DNA from: Candidatus Electrothrix aarhusensis
GTDB lineage: Bacteria > Desulfobacterota > Desulfobulbia > Desulfobulbales > Desulfobulbaceae
DNA length: 64,000 nt
Assembly (NCBI GenBank): GCA_004028505.1
Contig: MTKO01000070.1
Span: 1 to 64,000, forward strand
Direction of reading: 5' to 3'
Shown here: positions 62,633 through 64,000 of the stretch, piece by piece
Numbering within the stretch: position 1 is the stretch's first letter
Layout of the letters: every line of letters begins with the position of its first letter
Translations under genes and position numbers: made by a program
The notes under the pieces: generated by a model
Told to the model about the DNA's origin: nothing
What the model saw: only the letters and a program-made list of their open reading frames with translations
The model's database searches: none

Positions 62633-62709
62633 GGGCCTATAGCTCAGATGGCTAGAGCCACCGGCTCATAACCGGTAGGTCCTTGGTTCGAGTCCAAGTA
62701 GGCCCACCA
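62633..62709 (+). tRNA. tRNA-Met (CAU anticodon)
   Basis: 77-nt cloverleaf with acceptor GGGCCTA/TAGGCCC, D-arm AGCTCAG, anticodon loop CTCATAA (anticodon CAT), T-arm TTGGTTCGAGTCCAA and encoded CCA. The 5' GGGCCTA and the overall pattern fit elongator tRNA-Met of deltaproteobacteria; tRNA-Ile2 (CAU, lysidine-modified) is the alternative. Confidence 0.93.
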
Positions 62710-62743
62710 ATTTTCCGAGAGATCATAAAGCTGAAAATCAAGC

Positions 62744-62772
62744 GGGTTGGATGAATAATCCAGCTCTTTTTT
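62744..62772 (+). terminator. Terminator after tRNA-Met
   Basis: GGGTTGGAT and ATCCAGCTC arms (with G-T pairs) around GAATA, followed by TTTTTT. Confidence 0.65.
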
Positions 62773-62825
62773 GATAACCCTTTCATTCTTCGTCTTTTGA
62801 GTCCTCATACATTAAGTAAAAATTT

Positions 62826-62919
62826 CTGCCCGCAAAGGAGGTTTTCCTTGCAGGGCAGCATAAAGCAAACGTCAATATAAGAGGTACACCCTTTACGGGC
62901 TGTGCCTCTTTTTCTTTTT
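62826..62919 (+). terminator. Paired hairpins just before the NIF3-like gene
   Basis: First hairpin CTGCCCGCAAAGG/CCTTGCAGGGCAG (62826-62859). Second, AAGAGGTACA/TGTGCCTCTT, is followed by a T-rich run to 62919. The GTG start of the NIF3-like gene (62923) comes only four bases later, so this could be an attenuator or a terminator with a downstream start. Confidence 0.55.
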
Positions 62920-62922
62920 ATT

Positions 62923-63786
62923 GTGGTAAAAGTTCAGAATATACTCAATATTCTTCAGGGAATCGTTCCTCTCGACCTTGCTCAGTCCTGGGATAATGTC
63001 GGTTTACTTGTCGGCAATACTGGCGGTAGGGTTACCTCGATTCTTCTTGCCTTAGATCCGACCACGGCCCTCGTTGCCGAGGCCGAACGATGCCATACCG
63101 AACTTATCATCACCCATCATCCTGCTATTTTTCATCCTTTGAAAAGCTTACGTTCGGATCGTCCCACGGAAAAATTCCTTTATGCTGCTGTGCAGGCAGG
63201 GATACATGTTATCGGTTGCCATACCAATCTTGATGTCGCCTATGGCGGGGTTAATGATGTGTTAGCACAGCTGCTTAACCTGCAAGGTACCGTCCCTCTG
63301 CTGCCCGACGGCGGGGAGTGCAGCGGGGGAAAGACTGGGTTGGGCAGAATAGGCGTGCTCACGGAGTCGGTTTCTGCGGAGAGCTTTCTGAGACAACTGT
63401 ATACCGTGCTTTCTCCCCCTTGGTTGCTGGAAGCCGGGCCACGACCTGAGGCAGTGAGCAAAGTCGCGGTGTGCGGCGGATCTTGTGCTGATATTTCTGC
63501 GACAGCCTTGGCAGCCGGAGCAGATGTGTTTGTCACCTCTGAAGTGAAGCATGATGTAGCCCGCTGGGCTGAAGAAGCCGGGTTCTGGCTGATCGATGGT
63601 GGTCATTTTGCCACGGAATACCCGGCAATGGAAGGATTGCGACAATTGCTCGTTGAGAGACTGGAAGCCTCTGATATGCCGGTGCCGGTACAGTGCGCAC
63701 GGCAGGAGCCTCCACTGCGCTTGGTAGCAGGAAACAGGAAAAAGTTGCTAAGGAACGTCGCAGAGAAACATGGCAGCGAAACATAG
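62923..63786 (+). CDS. NIF3-like dinuclear metal-centre protein
   Basis: Nif3/YbgI family, hexameric proteins with a two-metal site; function is debated (GTP cyclohydrolase-like candidates). The metal-binding pattern is visible: LITHHPAIFHPLKSL, GCHTNLDVAYGGVND, and the C-terminal VTSEVKHDVARWAEE and GHFATEYPAMEGL. The block WDNVGLLVG is a family signature. GTG at 62923 (MVKVQNIL) is preferred; an earlier GTG at 62902 lies inside a hairpin. No ribosome-binding site is evident. A zinc-ribbon gene follows. Confidence 0.9.
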   Translation: MVKVQNILNILQGIVPLDLAQSWDNVGLLVGNTGGRVTSILLALDPTTALVAEAERCHTELIITHHPAIFHPLKSLRSDRPTEKFLYAAVQAGIHVIGCHTNLDVAYGGVNDVLAQLLNLQGTVPLLPDGGECSGGKTGLGRIGVLTESVSAESFLRQLYTVLSPPWLLEAGPRPEAVSKVAVCGGSCADISATALAAGADVFVTSEVKHDVARWAEEAGFWLIDGGHFATEYPAMEGLRQLLVERLEASDMPVPVQCARQEPPLRLVAGNRKKLLRNVAEKHGSET

Positions 63787-63911
63787 CGGCTCTTTGTATC
63801 CTGTAACATGAGAGAGAACGAGCATTGCCACAGATTTTTGATACTATTTTTTTCAATATTTAACATGCCGACCTTTATGTCGGTCGGAATTTGATACATG
63901 AGGAGTTTACC

Positions 63912-64000
63912 TTGAAAGAAGATATCAGCGTGCTTGTAGCCCTGCAGGGACTTGACACAGAACTTTCTGGATTTGACCGGAAAATTGAGGATAAGAAACA
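63912..64000 (+). CDS. Zinc-ribbon (C4-type, DUF164-like) protein, 5' part only
   Basis: Frame from TTG at 63912, preceded by GAGGAG at the right distance, reads LKEDISVLVALQGLDTELSG, then FDRKIEDKK and runs off the window edge. This matches the coiled-coil start of C4-type zinc-ribbon proteins (DUF164/CdsZ-like), which often follow NIF3-like genes. Only the first 29 codons are present. Confidence 0.75.
   Translation, partial: MKEDISVLVALQGLDTELSGFDRKIEDKK

Noticed and set aside
1-64000. CRISPR arrays, insertion sequences, rRNA genes and prophage genes
   Set aside because: No regularly spaced repeats, transposase or integrase motifs, rRNA segments or phage structural genes were recognised anywhere in the window.

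Overview
The window reads as chromosome from a Gram-negative, anaerobic deltaproteobacterium (Desulfobacterota). The gene set and protein style (HU-like protein with a lysine tail, RimO, RluB, UbiD decarboxylase, precorrin-2 dehydrogenase-CcsA-HemA cluster, TAXI-type binding protein, PilB-type ATPase, heptosyltransferase/MsbA envelope cluster, formate-THF ligase) fit the Desulfobulbales, possibly a cable-bacterium-like genome. That placement is inference; no rRNA or other decisive marker is present.

Layout. 0-1.4 kb: a tandem FISUMP/DUF1566 protein whose end looks like a diversity-generating retroelement target. 1.6-5.4 kb (minus): AAA-ATPase-like protein, argG, a small protein, argF. 5.6-10.2 kb: rimO, an HU-like gene, rluB, a ubiD-family gene. 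10.2-14.4 kb: small genes, a YhaV-type toxin with a short partner, tex. 14.5-18.8 kb: a DUF2339/DUF3999 membrane pair. 18.9-21.6 kb: AT-rich stretch with small cysteine-rich genes, a TAXI binding protein, and a short transcription unit with its own promoter, 23-residue peptide and terminator. 21.6-32.3 kb: housekeeping genes (methyltransferases, plsY, recO, a RodZ-like gene, a SurA-like gene, a TlpA-like gene, and a tetrapyrrole/cytochrome cluster). 32.4-42.6 kb: OmpW, a coiled-coil trypsin-like protease, a lipoprotein, an ATPase-TPR pair, a membrane protein, cobyrinate amidase, a repeat-rich secreted protein. 43.1-50.1 kb: HyuA-like protein; an AT-rich cassette of a radical SAM protein, a two-TM protein and a tandem ThyX-like protein; fhs. 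50.8-60.3 kb: PilB plus cNMP domain and a glycosyltransferase/O-antigen ligase/MsbA cluster. 60.5-64 kb: BamE-like lipoprotein, pcm, YqaA-like protein, tRNA-Met, NIF3-like protein, start of a zinc-ribbon protein.

A dominant technical feature is reading-frame disruption. At least 15 breaks were reconstructed by hand in genes that are otherwise well conserved (argG, argF, rluB, ubiD x4, tex x3, DUF3999, a protease, a lipoprotein, two glycosyltransferases, pilB/cNMP). Almost all are consistent with one missing base, often in a homopolymer. Consensus deletion errors are the simplest explanation, so most 'pseudogenes' here are probably intact in the cell.

The most interesting candidate systems are the radical SAM / 2TM / tandem-ThyX cassette (45.0-48.0 kb), the ATPase-TPR gene pair (36.1-39.0 kb), the DGR-like variable protein at the left edge, and the short peptide/RNA unit at 20.8-21.05 kb.
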